Shown in pieces: positions 7,664 through 15,222 of a stretch of DNA of 56,707 nucleotides; the first letter of the stretch is position 1, and the number at the start of each line of letters is the position of its first letter. Made by a program: the position numbers and the translations under genes. This DNA is from a virus, in IMG/VR virus record IMGVR_UViG_3300041409_000548, positions 1-56,707 of that record; one strand, 5' to 3'. The notes under the pieces are model-generated. The model was not told the DNA's origin, ran no database searches, and saw only the letters and a program-made list of their open reading frames with translations.

Positions 7664-8530
7664 ATGGCCCCGACTGGTGAGATCCATCTGCAGTTGTACG
7701 TGGGATTCGCCGAGGACCCGAAGGTCCGCGCGCTGGCCCGGTACGGCCGAGAAGCCCGTGGATGTCGGGACCTGTACGTGCAGATGTTGTGCTTCTCGAA
7801 GAGAAATCGAACTGATGGACACGTCACCGATGACGAACTCGGTGTTCTTGTCTACCCGGAGGCACCAAAAGTCGGCCGAAGGGACGCTCTACGGCTTGTA
7901 GAAGTTGGTCTGATCGAGCAGACGCCGGGCGGTGGGTACCGGGTCCTCGCCTACTTGAAGCGGAACAAGTCGCGGGCCGAGATCGAGGGCGCCGGAGAGG
8001 CATCGTCGCAGGACAACAGCAGTAACGGCACGTTCGGGAACCACACGCGGTGGCACACCAACCGGTCGATCGTGGACCCGGAATGCCGCCACTGCGCATC
8101 GCCATCCGATCGCGGTGGCGAATCGCCCCCCGATCGCCCCCCGATCGCCCCCCGAATCGCCATCCATCGCACAGAGACAGAGACAGAGACAGAGACAGAT
8201 ACAGGCGATGGCGATGGCGATGAGGCGATGCCATCGACCACCGCCCCCTCGCCCCGCGAGGAGGCCAACGACCGGCGCCGCTTCGGCGAGTTCTGGCTCC
8301 TGTACCCACGCCGCGAGAACCGCGGCAAAGCCGAGAACGCATGGAACATCGCCGTCACCAAAGCCGACCCCAACGAGATCATCGCCGGCCTCCGCCGGTA
8401 CCTCCCCGTCGCCGCCAAAGCCGAGAAGCGGTACATCCCGTACCCGGCGACATGGCTCAACGACCGCCGCTGGGACGACGTCCACCAACCCCAGACCGTC
8501 GGCGCCGACAAACCGGAGTGGTACGCGTGA
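7664..8530 (+). CDS. Phage replication initiator / helicase-loader-like protein
   Basis: The 288-residue protein has an N-terminal winged-helix-like domain (about 1-110, starting 'GEIHLQLYVGFAEDPKVRAL', with 'GHVTDDELG' and 'LRLVEVGLIEQTPGGGYRV') and a C-terminal domain (about 200-270) with 'FWLLYPRRENRGKAENAW' and 'RYIPYPATWLNDRRW', a pattern typical of phage replisome organisers. The two are joined by a linker (about 140-195) made from simple repeats. It directly precedes, and overlaps, the DnaB-like helicase gene. By analogy with lambda O, it would bind the origin and recruit the helicase. Confidence 0.82.
   Translation: MAPTGEIHLQLYVGFAEDPKVRALARYGREARGCRDLYVQMLCFSKRNRTDGHVTDDELGVLVYPEAPKVGRRDALRLVEVGLIEQTPGGGYRVLAYLKRNKSRAEIEGAGEASSQDNSSNGTFGNHTRWHTNRSIVDPECRHCASPSDRGGESPPDRPPIAPRIAIHRTETETETETDTGDGDGDEAMPSTTAPSPREEANDRRRFGEFWLLYPRRENRGKAENAWNIAVTKADPNEIIAGLRRYLPVAAKAEKRYIPYPATWLNDRRWDDVHQPQTVGADKPEWYA
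8120..8240 (+). repeat. Iteron-like simple repeats inside the initiator gene; candidate replication origin
   Basis: Three kinds of repeat follow one another. Around 8121-8157 there are successive copies of an 11-bp unit, ATCGCCCCCCG. At 8171-8198 the hexamer ACAGAG is repeated about four times. Around 8204-8228 there are copies of GCGATG. The repeats fall in the linker part of the initiator, where the protein sequence (TETETET) has little constraint. Lambda-like phages keep their origin as iterons in the same place, so this is a candidate origin, not a proven one. Confidence 0.45.
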
Positions 8531-9801
8531 TCACCGACCTCCTCGCCGAGCAGTACGTCCTCGGCGCCTGCCTCGCCCGCGGTGAACTCGCCGCGGAGCT
8601 CCTCACGATCGCCGAGCCGAAGATGTTCGACCAGACAGGGCACGCCACCATCGCCGCCGTCATCAGGGCACTGGCCGCCGCCGGCACCGCCGTGGAACCG
8701 ACGACGGTGCTGCAGCGGCTCCTCGACAACGGCGAGGCCGCCCGGGTCGGCGGCGGCCCGTACCTGCTGGAACTGATCCAGCGCTGCCCGCTCCCGATGG
8801 CGGAGGTGTCCCGTCCGCAGGCGGAGCGGGTGCGGGACGCCTGGTTCCGCCGCGCCGTGCACGTCGAGGCCGTGAGGCTGGCGCAGCGGGCCGAGAACCC
8901 GGTCACCGACACCGACGACCTGATCCGGCACCTCGCCGCCGTCATGGACTCCGTGGACCAGCTCGGTCCCCGCGAGCCGTACCGGCCGCCGACGGTGGAC
9001 GACCTGATGCGGCGCGACCCGGTGCCGGACTGGCTCGTGCCGGGCCTGTTGGAGCGCATGGAGCGGGTGATGATCACTGGAACGGAGGGGCTCGGGAAGT
9101 CGGAGGCTGCAGCGCAGGTGGCGGTGTGCCTCGCCGCCGGGGTGCACCCGTTCACCCTCGCGGAGACCGAGCCGATCCGGGTCCTCGTCGTGGACTTGGA
9201 GAACGGGTGGGGGAACCTGCGGCGCCGTTACGGCCGGATCCTCGCCGCGGTGGAGCTGGTCACGGGTGAGGCGATGGACCGGTCCCGGCTCATGGTCGAG
9301 TCGCGGGACGCCGGCCTGGACCTGACTCGCGTGGACGATCAGCGGTGGCTCGACGGGGCGATCACGGGTGGCCTGCCGGATGTGGTGTGCATCGGGCCGT
9401 TGTACAAGATGCACCGTTCGAAGATGGAGGACGAGCAGGCGGCGCGGTCGTTGACGGCGTTCCTGGACGACATGCGGACGCGGCACGGGACGGCGTTCGT
9501 GATCGAGGCGCATGCGGGTCACGCGAACGACGGCGGCGGGAAGCGTCTGCTGCGCCCGCGGGGGTCGTCGCTGTTCCTGGGTTGGCCGAATGTGGGGATC
9601 GGGATGCGGCCTCATCCGGATTGTGAGGACCCGGAGCGGCCGGAGCGGGTGTTGCTGGGGTCGTGGCGTGGTGCCCGGGATGAGCGGGATTGGCCGCGGG
9701 AGTTGCGGCGTGGGCACAACGGGCAGTTGCCGTGGGTGCCGGTATCGGCTTCGGATCGGGCGTCGTATGCGGCGCGGCGTCTGTCGGGTGGTGCGGCGTG
9801 A
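8527..9801 (+). CDS. DnaB-like replicative helicase / AAA ATPase
   Basis: The 424-residue protein starts with a DnaB N-terminal-like domain ('EQYVLGACLARGELAAELLT', 'VLQRLLDNGEAARVGG'; residues 1-95). A RecA-fold ATPase of the RepA/AAA_25 type follows, with Walker A 'GTEGLGKS' at 185-192 and Walker B 'RVLVVDLE' at 218-225. It would unwind DNA at the phage fork, loaded by the product of the overlapping upstream gene. It is slightly shorter than typical DnaB. From about 9,400 the codon choice shifts to more T in the third position. Confidence 0.85.
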   Translation: MITDLLAEQYVLGACLARGELAAELLTIAEPKMFDQTGHATIAAVIRALAAAGTAVEPTTVLQRLLDNGEAARVGGGPYLLELIQRCPLPMAEVSRPQAERVRDAWFRRAVHVEAVRLAQRAENPVTDTDDLIRHLAAVMDSVDQLGPREPYRPPTVDDLMRRDPVPDWLVPGLLERMERVMITGTEGLGKSEAAAQVAVCLAAGVHPFTLAETEPIRVLVVDLENGWGNLRRRYGRILAAVELVTGEAMDRSRLMVESRDAGLDLTRVDDQRWLDGAITGGLPDVVCIGPLYKMHRSKMEDEQAARSLTAFLDDMRTRHGTAFVIEAHAGHANDGGGKRLLRPRGSSLFLGWPNVGIGMRPHPDCEDPERPERVLLGSWRGARDERDWPRELRRGHNGQLPWVPVSASDRASYAARRLSGGAA

Positions 9802-9959
9802 CGCCGCGCCGCGTGGTGCTTGAACAACGTCTGACCCGTTTCTGGATGGGGGTTCGTGTGAGCCCTGTCCGCCGACCTGCCCCGACTCGTGAGGAGTTTC
9901 TGATGAACGCACTGCCCGAAGCCCCGAACCGCCCCGTCGAGCGTGAGGCCACCCCGTGA
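9798..9959 (+). CDS. Small hypothetical protein
   Basis: A 53-residue basic frame begins at the GTG overlapping the helicase stop and ends in a GTGA overlap with the next gene. Its coding signal is weak. A shorter frame from the ATG at 9903 (18 residues) is an alternative, in which case 9802-9900 would be non-coding. Confidence 0.4.
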   Translation: MTPRRVVLEQRLTRFWMGVRVSPVRRPAPTREEFLMNALPEAPNRPVEREATP

Positions 9960-10177
9960 GCGCGCGGAACCGGTGGCGGCTGGTGTGGTCGCCCGGCGGC
10001 TCCACCGAGCAGATGTCCAGTTCGGTGCGCGCGTACCAGATCGTCAAGGAGGAGCGCGAGCGGATCAAGGACGGCCGCAGCGACACGACGTCCGTCTCCG
10101 TCCAGTTCGACGACGGCGATGGCTTCGGCTGGCAGACGTACGAGCGGCTGGACTTCCGCAAGGAGGCCACCCCGTGA
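9956..10177 (+). CDS. Hypothetical protein
   Basis: The 73-residue protein starts at a GTGA overlap. It is polar, with 'AYQIVKEERERIKDGRSD' and a β-rich second half ('TSVSVQFDDGDGFGWQTYE'). No family was recognised. Confidence 0.6.
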   Translation: MSARNRWRLVWSPGGSTEQMSSSVRAYQIVKEERERIKDGRSDTTSVSVQFDDGDGFGWQTYERLDFRKEATP

Positions 10178-10359
10178 GCGCGCACCGCGAGGTCGAGCTC
10201 CGTTGCGACGGCATCCCCGGTGAGCCCTACGGGTGCTCGAACGTGATCTACAGCAGGACCGCCGAAAGGTGCCGCCGCGATGCCCGTGAGGGCGGCTGGC
10301 GGACGAACCTCCCCGGTGGCCGCGACCTGTGCCCCCGCCACCGCGAGGCGTCCCGGTGA
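10174..10359 (+). CDS. Small cysteine-containing protein
   Basis: The 61-residue protein has 'ELRCDG', 'YGCSNVIYS', 'RCRRDA' and 'LCPRHRE', four cysteines and a histidine spaced like a zinc ribbon. Similar short proteins are common in actinophages. It overlaps both neighbours by 4 bp. Confidence 0.6.
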   Translation: MSAHREVELRCDGIPGEPYGCSNVIYSRTAERCRRDAREGGWRTNLPGGRDLCPRHREASR

Positions 10360-11252
10360 CCGCGCCAACGCCTCGGCCGGCCGTCGTGGTGCTGTGCGGC
10401 AGCACCCGGTACCCCGCCGAACTCGCCGCAGCCGAGAGGGACCTGACCCTCGCCGGGTGCCTGGTCTTCGGCATCACCCCGTTCCCGGGTCTCACCGCCG
10501 CCGACGCCGCCCGGTTGGACGAGGCGCACCGCCGCAAGATCGACGTCGCGGACCGGGTCGTGGTCGTCAACCCCGACGGGTACGTGGGGCCCTCAACCCG
10601 CTCCGAGATCGCGTACGCCGAGTCGCAGGGCAAGCCCGTCGAGTACCTGACGCCGGTGACGGACGGGCCCCCGTCCGCCGCGCAGACGACCGCGCTCACG
10701 CCGGAAATCACGTGGTCAGATCTGCGCAGGGGGCTGGACCAGCTGTGGGGCTGGGCGAAGGCCGGCAAGAACGGCGGCATGTACGCGATGGACGTCGAGA
10801 ACGTCGACAGGTTCACCGACGACGTCTTACGCCTGGTCCACGGTCTGGTCTTTGCCCGGGAGGCGGCGGCCGAGCAGCGGGGAGCCGAAGCCGCGATCGC
10901 CGAGCTCCGCGCCAAGGCCTCGGCCGCCGGGCAGCGGGCACTCCGCGCCGCCGCGGCCGAACTGCGGGACGCCGCCCGGGACGCCGACACCGCCGACGAA
11001 GCGCAGATGTTCAGCCGGTGCGCCGACTGGCTCGCCCGTCACGCCGCCGTGACCGTGGCACCCGAACTGTGGACATCGCCCGTCCACCACACCGAGGCGT
11101 TCACCGAACAGGGCCGCGACGGGTGGGGCTGGCAGTGCTTCACCTGCGGCCGGGAGGACTACTGCGCCGGCACTCTCGCCGAGGCCGAGGCCGCTGGCGC
11201 TGAACACGAACGCTCGCCGAGCCCCGCTGACACTGACGAGGCAGACCTGTGA
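10356..11252 (+). CDS. DUF4406 / nucleoside deoxyribosyltransferase-like protein with C-terminal extension
   Basis: Residues 1-90 ('VVVLCGSTRYPAELAAAERD', 'KIDVADRVVVVNPDGYVG', 'TRSEIAYAESQGKPVEYL') have the fold signature of DUF4406 and nucleoside 2-deoxyribosyltransferases, which handle or bind nucleotides. The last 200 residues are different: a helical Ala-rich stretch (about 165-215) and a terminal Cys pair 'CFTCGRE'. The protein may salvage nucleotides or sense a nucleotide signal; the second is speculation. It starts at a GTGA overlap. Confidence 0.7.
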   Translation: MTAPTPRPAVVVLCGSTRYPAELAAAERDLTLAGCLVFGITPFPGLTAADAARLDEAHRRKIDVADRVVVVNPDGYVGPSTRSEIAYAESQGKPVEYLTPVTDGPPSAAQTTALTPEITWSDLRRGLDQLWGWAKAGKNGGMYAMDVENVDRFTDDVLRLVHGLVFAREAAAEQRGAEAAIAELRAKASAAGQRALRAAAAELRDAARDADTADEAQMFSRCADWLARHAAVTVAPELWTSPVHHTEAFTEQGRDGWGWQCFTCGREDYCAGTLAEAEAAGAEHERSPSPADTDEADL

Positions 11253-11881
11253 GCCGCCGGAGGCGGCCGTCGGTGGCGCCGGTGTTGCTGGTGGCGGTCG
11301 CCGCGTCGGCATGGGGCGTGGTGTGGGCGGCGAGGGCTGCCGAGCGGTTGTGGGAGGCGCATCAGGGGCGGGTCCTGTTCGCGGCTGCCGCGGCGGTGAC
11401 GTTCGCGGTGCTGGTGCAGCTGCGTCGTCGCCGGAGGGCCCGCTCGGTGGTGGAGGCGCTGCGGGAGTCGGATCGGGATGTGGAGAGCGTGGACGGGATG
11501 CTGCCGGGTCAGGTGGAGGACCTGGTGGCGCGGCTGCTCACGTACGGGGGGTGTTCGCGGGTGTCGGGGTGCGGTGGCGCCGGTGATCTGGGTGCGGATG
11601 TGACGGGGGTGCTGCCGGATGGTCGTCTGGTGGTGGTGCAGGTGAAGCACTACGTCCGGCCGGTGGGGTGTGAGGCGTTGCAGACGTTCAACGGGACGGT
11701 TCGGGCGGTGCACGGCGCGGATGTGGCGTTGTTCGTGACGACGTCGCGGTTCACGCGGGCGGCGGCGGAGTTCGCGGAGTCGCAGCGGATCGTGTGTGTG
11801 GATGGTCCGGCGCTGGATCGGTGGATGCGGGGCATGTCGCTGGGTGACGTGCTGGCGGCCCGTCCGGTGCGCGCGTCGTGA
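11249..11881 (+). CDS. Membrane-anchored Mrr-like restriction endonuclease
   Basis: The 210-residue protein has two hydrophobic segments at the N-terminus (about 10-27 and 41-57), a basic stretch, then a PD-(D/E)XK nuclease domain. The domain shows 'VEDLVARLLTYGG', 'GAGDLGADVTG' with the catalytic Asp, and 'VVVQVKHY' with the Q-x-K signature of the Mrr/type IV group. Type IV enzymes cut modified foreign DNA. On a phage that also encodes two methyltransferases it may exclude other phages, although it must then ignore the phage's own marks. The membrane anchor suggests action at the DNA entry site. Confidence 0.8.
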   Translation: MSRRRRPSVAPVLLVAVAASAWGVVWAARAAERLWEAHQGRVLFAAAAAVTFAVLVQLRRRRRARSVVEALRESDRDVESVDGMLPGQVEDLVARLLTYGGCSRVSGCGGAGDLGADVTGVLPDGRLVVVQVKHYVRPVGCEALQTFNGTVRAVHGADVALFVTTSRFTRAAAEFAESQRIVCVDGPALDRWMRGMSLGDVLAARPVRAS

Positions 11882-12078
11882 CCGGAGGGGCCGTGGCATC
11901 GGATCAGTTGGTGATGCGCTCCATGTCGGCTCGCGATGTGCCATTCTTGCCCCCTCAGCCTGCCCAGGACGGCCTGGGAGCGGGACCCACGTGGCTTTGG
12001 GTGTCCGAAGATTTGGGAGGCGCAGAAAGCTTCTCAGGGGCTCGTTGCGCGAGCAAGCATTTCGTCGAGGGAGGGCAC
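11882..12078 (+). promoter_or_regulatory. Non-coding gap in the early operon; possible secondary promoter
   Basis: This 197-bp stretch has no convincing gene, although one frame stays open through it. Base composition is less GC-biased than in the neighbouring genes. It holds a short hairpin near 12042-12058 (GCTCG / CGAGC) with no T run. Because the early genes are otherwise packed end to end, the gap could hold a promoter for the genes from 12079; no clear -35/-10 pair was seen. Confidence 0.35.
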
Positions 12079-12297
12079 ATGACCGAGGTGACCGAAGCGG
12101 AGATCGATGCGGCTGCGGCTGTCGTCCGGAACGCGCGCCGCGACAACCCGTACGCGGCGCTCCGCGTCGACTTCACCGCCGCGCAGATCCTCGCGTCCCC
12201 ACACGCCCGGCAGGCGGCGGACGCGCAGGCCGACGCCCGGCTGCGGGACCTGGTGCGGCGAACCCTCGTGGCGGCGCGGGAGGCCCGGGGAGCGTGA
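12079..12297 (+). CDS. Hypothetical protein
   Basis: The 72-residue protein starts at an ATG with a good ribosome-binding site (GAGGGAGG, a few bases upstream); longer frames from 11878 run through sequence without coding character. It is helical and charged ('TEAEIDAAAAVVRNARRDN', 'LRDLVRRTLVAAREARGA'). No family was recognised. Confidence 0.65.
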   Translation: MTEVTEAEIDAAAAVVRNARRDNPYAALRVDFTAAQILASPHARQAADAQADARLRDLVRRTLVAAREARGA

Positions 12298-12572
12298 ACG
12301 ACGTCGCCGTGCGGTGGAGGGCCGACGACACCGACAAGCGGATCGTCCTCGCCTGCCACGGCCCGGCGGCCACCAGCTCCGACCCCATCATGTGCGTGGC
12401 GTCGACAGCCCAGGTCGCGGCCCACGTGGTGGAGGTCCACAACGCGTCGCTGGAAGGCGCGGCGTGGGACGAGGGCCACGAGGCCGGCGTGTTCGACGCC
12501 GACCACCCGAACATGGCGCCGCATCCCAACCCATACCGGGGCAGATGGTGGGGCGACCCACCCGGACTCTAG
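12294..12572 (+). CDS. Hypothetical protein
   Basis: The 92-residue protein starts at a GTGA overlap. It contains 'VLACHGPAATSSDPIMCVAS' and 'AHVVEVHNASLEGAAWDEGH', with several histidines and two cysteines. No family was recognised. It ends in TAG just before the next GTG. Confidence 0.6.
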   Translation: MNDVAVRWRADDTDKRIVLACHGPAATSSDPIMCVASTAQVAAHVVEVHNASLEGAAWDEGHEAGVFDADHPNMAPHPNPYRGRWWGDPPGL

Positions 12573-13421
12573 GTGTCACCCCGCGAAATCACGTACGTTC
12601 GCAGCGTGACCAGCGGACCTGTCGTCTGCGGATGCGGACGCCCCGTACCAGACATGGCCTTCGCCTGCCCCTCCTGCGCCACCCGGCTCGCCACCCGCCT
12701 ACACGAGATCGTCGGCCTCCCCGAAGCCCTCGCAGACGCCTTCGCCCGCCAAACCCGCACCACCACCGACGTGGGTGTCCACACCCAGGGCGCCGCGACG
12801 CCGCTGCCCTGGGACGAACGCGCCTCCGCAGCCGCCAGGGCCCTCCGCGCCGCCCTCGGCACCTGGACGCGGGTCGTGTGCGAGGAACGCGGCACCGAAC
12901 CGCCCGCCGACACCCTCCCGGCGATGGCCGAGCTCCTCGCCGCGAACCTGGAATGGCTGCGGCACCAGCCCGCCGCGGGGCAGGCCGTGGACGACCTGTG
13001 CCGCGCGGTGGACGATGCGTGGCACGCCGTGGATCGCCGCCCGGACCGCCTGTACGCGGGGCAGTGCTGGCGGGACACCGGCTCCGGGCAGCAGTGTCCG
13101 GGCGAGTTGTATGCGGCGCTGACCGCGGCGACGGTGACGTGCCCGGTGTGCGGCGGGCAGTTCGATGTGGTGAAGCGGCGGGCGTGGCTGTTGGAGGCGG
13201 CGCGGGATGTGATCGCGAACGCGACGCTGGTGTCGGCGGCGCTGACCCGGCTGGATGTGCCGGTGACGGCGGACCGGTTGTGGAAGTGGAATCAGCGGGG
13301 CCGGATCTTCAACCATTCGCGACCCGGTGCGCAGCCGACGTACCGGGTCGGTGACGTGATCGATTTGCTCGACGCATATGCGGTGCAGCAGGTGGAGCGT
13401 GAGGCCCGGAAGGCCGGCTGA
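12573..13421 (+). CDS. Zinc-finger and helix-turn-helix phage protein
   Basis: The 282-residue protein has two cysteine clusters: 'CGCGRP' with 'CPSC' near the N-terminus (about 19-35) and 'YAGQCWRDTGSGQQCPGEL' with 'CPVCGGQFDV' at about 165-205. The C-terminal 70 residues hold a MerR/excisionase-like helix-turn-helix ('LDVPVTADRLWKWNQRGRIF' and 'YRVGDVIDLL'). The layout is common in Streptomyces phages and elements. A regulatory role is likely but not shown. The start could be the GTG at 12606, which lies next to the first zinc cluster. Confidence 0.72.
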   Translation: MSPREITYVRSVTSGPVVCGCGRPVPDMAFACPSCATRLATRLHEIVGLPEALADAFARQTRTTTDVGVHTQGAATPLPWDERASAAARALRAALGTWTRVVCEERGTEPPADTLPAMAELLAANLEWLRHQPAAGQAVDDLCRAVDDAWHAVDRRPDRLYAGQCWRDTGSGQQCPGELYAALTAATVTCPVCGGQFDVVKRRAWLLEAARDVIANATLVSAALTRLDVPVTADRLWKWNQRGRIFNHSRPGAQPTYRVGDVIDLLDAYAVQQVEREARKAG

Positions 13422-13542
13422 GCGACACGCCCGTCACAGGGTGTTGCGTTCCGTGTCAGAGCGTGTCAGGATCCGGGCGTCCCGAAACAGGTCTGTCCAC
13501 GAGCCCTGGTTCGGGACATCTTCGTGTCCCGGGGGTGCCACA
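13422..13542 (+). promoter_or_regulatory. Gap with repeated GTCCCGAA boxes; possible promoter/operator
   Basis: GTCCCGAA occurs at 13479-13486, as its inverted form TTCGGGAC at 13510-13517, and again directly at 13553-13560 just inside the next gene. The first pair forms an inverted repeat. CGTGTCAG is repeated at about 13452 and 13462, ten bases apart. Such paired boxes one to three helical turns apart suggest binding sites for a dimeric regulator, perhaps one of the helix-turn-helix proteins in this operon. Confidence 0.35.
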
Positions 13543-13686
13543 TTGCCCGACCGTCCCGAATGGCGCTGCGTCTGCGGCGAACCCGTCTCCATGGCCGTTC
13601 CGTCGCACCGGACCGGTACCGTCACCTGGTGCATCCACACATGTCACACGAAGACGTGGCCGCGGACCAGGGCTGCCCGCAGGTGA
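13543..13686 (+). CDS. Small zinc-ribbon-like protein (TTG start)
   Basis: A 47-residue frame starting at a TTG behind a GGGGG stretch reads 'LPDRPEWRCVCGEPVSM', then 'GTVTWCIHTCH'. The CxCG and CxxxC/H pattern is like many small actinophage zinc-binding proteins. The frame overlaps the next one by about 46 bp, which is more than usual here, so the exact ends of one or both are uncertain. Confidence 0.45.
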   Translation: MPDRPEWRCVCGEPVSMAVPSHRTGTVTWCIHTCHTKTWPRTRAARR

Positions 13687-13802
13687 TCAGGGTCCGCCGC
13701 GGTCTCGTAGAGGTCCCGATCACCCTGTCCGACGCGCAGGCGCGCCGTATCGAACGCCCGTGGCGGGCCGACCCGCGCAGGCTGAGGGGCAGGACACCGT
13801 GA
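13641..13802 (+). CDS. Small hypothetical protein
   Basis: A 53-residue frame from the ATG at 13641 (or the GTG at 13656) contains 'RVRRGLVEVPITLSDAQARR' and a basic tail. Its stop overlaps the next gene by 4 bp, the pattern of true neighbours here. No family was recognised. Confidence 0.5.
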   Translation: MSHEDVAADQGCPQVIRVRRGLVEVPITLSDAQARRIERPWRADPRRLRGRTP

Positions 13803-13990
13803 TGCCGCACGTCACCGTGGAACCCGTGGACCGGTTCGTGTGGTGCGCCCGCGTCCACCTCGGGAACGGCGCCGATCAGGCGACGCTCCGGATCGGGCGG
13901 CGCCGAGCCGAAAAAGCCGGGCTGCGGATCCTGCGCCGGGCGCTGCGCCGCCAGCACCGGGCATCCGCCGCATATGAGGCCATCCCGTGA
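13799..13990 (+). CDS. Small basic hypothetical protein
   Basis: The 63-residue protein (or 62 if it starts at the adjacent ATG, 13802) has a β-rich N-terminal half ('TVEPVDRFVWCARVHLGNG') and a very basic helix at the end ('LRILRRALRRQHR'). It may bind nucleic acid. It overlaps both neighbours by 4 bp. Confidence 0.58.
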   Translation: MMPHVTVEPVDRFVWCARVHLGNGADQATLRIGRRRAEKAGLRILRRALRRQHRASAAYEAIP

Positions 13991-14256
13991 TCTACGCGTG
14001 GGACTTCGACGCCGGCTTCGACGAGCTCCGCCGCCGAATCCACATGCTGGCCGCCGACCCGGGCTGGTCCCCGCACGAGCAGATCGCCGGTGAGGACGCC
14101 GCGATCGCGTTGCTGTACTCCGGGCTCGACGACGAGCAGATGGTCACCTACCGCAGCCTTGTGGATGCGGGTGTGCTGCCTGCGGGGGTGGGTCGTGCCG
14201 ATCGACCCGTTCGCGTCGCCGGACAGGCGGGCGTGGATCCCTTGTCCTCGCTGTGA
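13987..14256 (+). CDS. Hypothetical protein
   Basis: The 89-residue acidic protein starts 'MIYAWDFDAGFDELRRRIHM' and continues with 'EDAAIALLYSGLDDEQMVTY'. The last 20 residues overlap the next gene in a different frame. No family was recognised. Confidence 0.55.
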   Translation: MIYAWDFDAGFDELRRRIHMLAADPGWSPHEQIAGEDAAIALLYSGLDDEQMVTYRSLVDAGVLPAGVGRADRPVRVAGQAGVDPLSSL

Positions 14257-14392
14257 CCACGGTCACGGCTGCGACACGTGCTCGTCGCGCCGGAACTGCG
14301 ACGTGCACTGGCAGTACCTGTTGGGCAACACCGGCCGTCTGCTGCATCTGCAGTGCCCGACCTGCGCGTATCTGTGGGAGCGGTGGACGTGA
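14195..14392 (+). CDS. Conserved actinobacterial double zinc-ribbon protein
   Basis: The 65-residue protein resembles a family frequent in Streptomyces: 'IPCPRCDHGHGC', 'CSSRRNCDVHWQYLLGN' and 'HLQCPTCAYLWERWT'. Seven or eight cysteines and a histidine could bind two zinc ions. The start is the GTG at 14195, behind a GGGGGTGG stretch; it overlaps the upstream gene by 62 bp. The function is unknown. Confidence 0.7.
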   Translation: MPIDPFASPDRRAWIPCPRCDHGHGCDTCSSRRNCDVHWQYLLGNTGRLLHLQCPTCAYLWERWT

Positions 14393-14595
14393 ACGCGCGC
14401 CGGGCCCGGACCGTGGGGGCGTGGGTGTTGCTGATCGGGTCCCTCATCGGGTGGCCGTTGTCGCAGTTGACGATCGCCCGCGACGAGCCGCCGTTCGTCC
14501 TCGGCCTGTCGTGGCTCGCGATCATCCTCACGTCGACGGATCTGCTCACGTCGAGTCAGGTCCACGAGGAGCAGGCCGAGAAGGACGAGCGGTGA
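14389..14595 (+). CDS. Small two-pass membrane protein
   Basis: The 68-residue protein has two hydrophobic segments ('VGAWVLLIGSLIGWPLSQL' and 'FVLGLSWLAIILTSTDLL') and a charged C-terminal tail. It starts at a GTGA overlap. No function is assigned. Confidence 0.65.
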   Translation: MNARRARTVGAWVLLIGSLIGWPLSQLTIARDEPPFVLGLSWLAIILTSTDLLTSSQVHEEQAEKDER

Positions 14596-14602
14596 CGCCG
14601 AC

Positions 14603-14998
14603 CTACGGCGTGCTCGACCAGGTGCGGTCGATGAACCATTCGTCGCGGTAGTCGGGGTGGTCGGCGTAGATCGAGGCGAGCACCTTGAGCGTGCCGTCCG
14701 CCGCTTCGATCAGGTCCCACCCCTCGGGGCTGGCGGTCTGCATTGTCCGCGGTTCGTAGGCCGGGGCGACGGCATCAGCCAGTCTCTCGATGATCCGCCG
14801 CTTCGCCTCGACCTCCCGCAGTACCCGCGCCGGGTCATGGCGCTCGGCATGGGCCTTGTCCGGGCCGCTCAGCAGCAGTGCATCGCCGAATTCCTCAGGG
14901 TCCAGACCGTAGGTCAAGCGCCATTCGCGCGCGGTCGCGGCGCGCGCCACCGCCTCATCCTCGTCGAGCCGCGCGGTCAGGAACTCCACCAGCGTCAT
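14603..14998 (-). CDS. DUF6221 family protein (copy 2, opposite strand)
   Basis: The 131-residue protein is a clear DUF6221 member: 'MTLVEFLTARLDEDEAVARA' at the N-terminus, 'HDPARVLREVEAKRRIIERL' in the middle and 'LASIYADHPDYRDEW' near the end. It is the only - strand gene between 1 and 40,000, and lies against the direction of the early operon, ending 7 bp from the convergent neighbour. It may be a moron-type insertion with its own promoter. The function of the family is unknown. Confidence 0.85.
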   Translation of the reverse strand: MTLVEFLTARLDEDEAVARAATAREWRLTYGLDPEEFGDALLLSGPDKAHAERHDPARVLREVEAKRRIIERLADAVAPAYEPRTMQTASPEGWDLIEAADGTLKVLASIYADHPDYRDEWFIDRTWSSTP

Positions 14999-15030
14999 CG
15001 GCCCATCTTCGCAGCCGAGGAGGCCACCCG

Positions 15031-15222
15031 GTGACACTTCCCTGCGCCGGCCTCGTCCACGGATCCATCTCGTGCACACACCACGACCAGATCCAATGGC
15101 TACGCGGTGTCATCGAAGTGCAGCGGCAGCAGATCGCGGACCTGGAACGGCGCCTCCGAGGCGAACCGTTCACCCTCGAACAGCTACTACCACGAGAGCT
15201 ACGGAGTGGCGATGTCCTATAG
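15031..15222 (+). CDS. Small helical protein
   Basis: The 63-residue protein starts at a GTG behind GAGGAGG. It contains 'CTHHDQIQWLRGVIEVQRQQ' and 'IADLERRLRGEPFTLEQLL', a probable short coiled coil. The divergent gap to the - strand gene at 14998 is only 32 bp. No function is known. Confidence 0.6.
   Translation: MTLPCAGLVHGSISCTHHDQIQWLRGVIEVQRQQIADLERRLRGEPFTLEQLLPRELRSGDVL

Noticed and set aside
7951-10368. 805-codon - strand open frame opposite the initiator and helicase
   Set aside because: The + strand carries Walker motifs and an overlapping operon structure; the antisense product is low-complexity.
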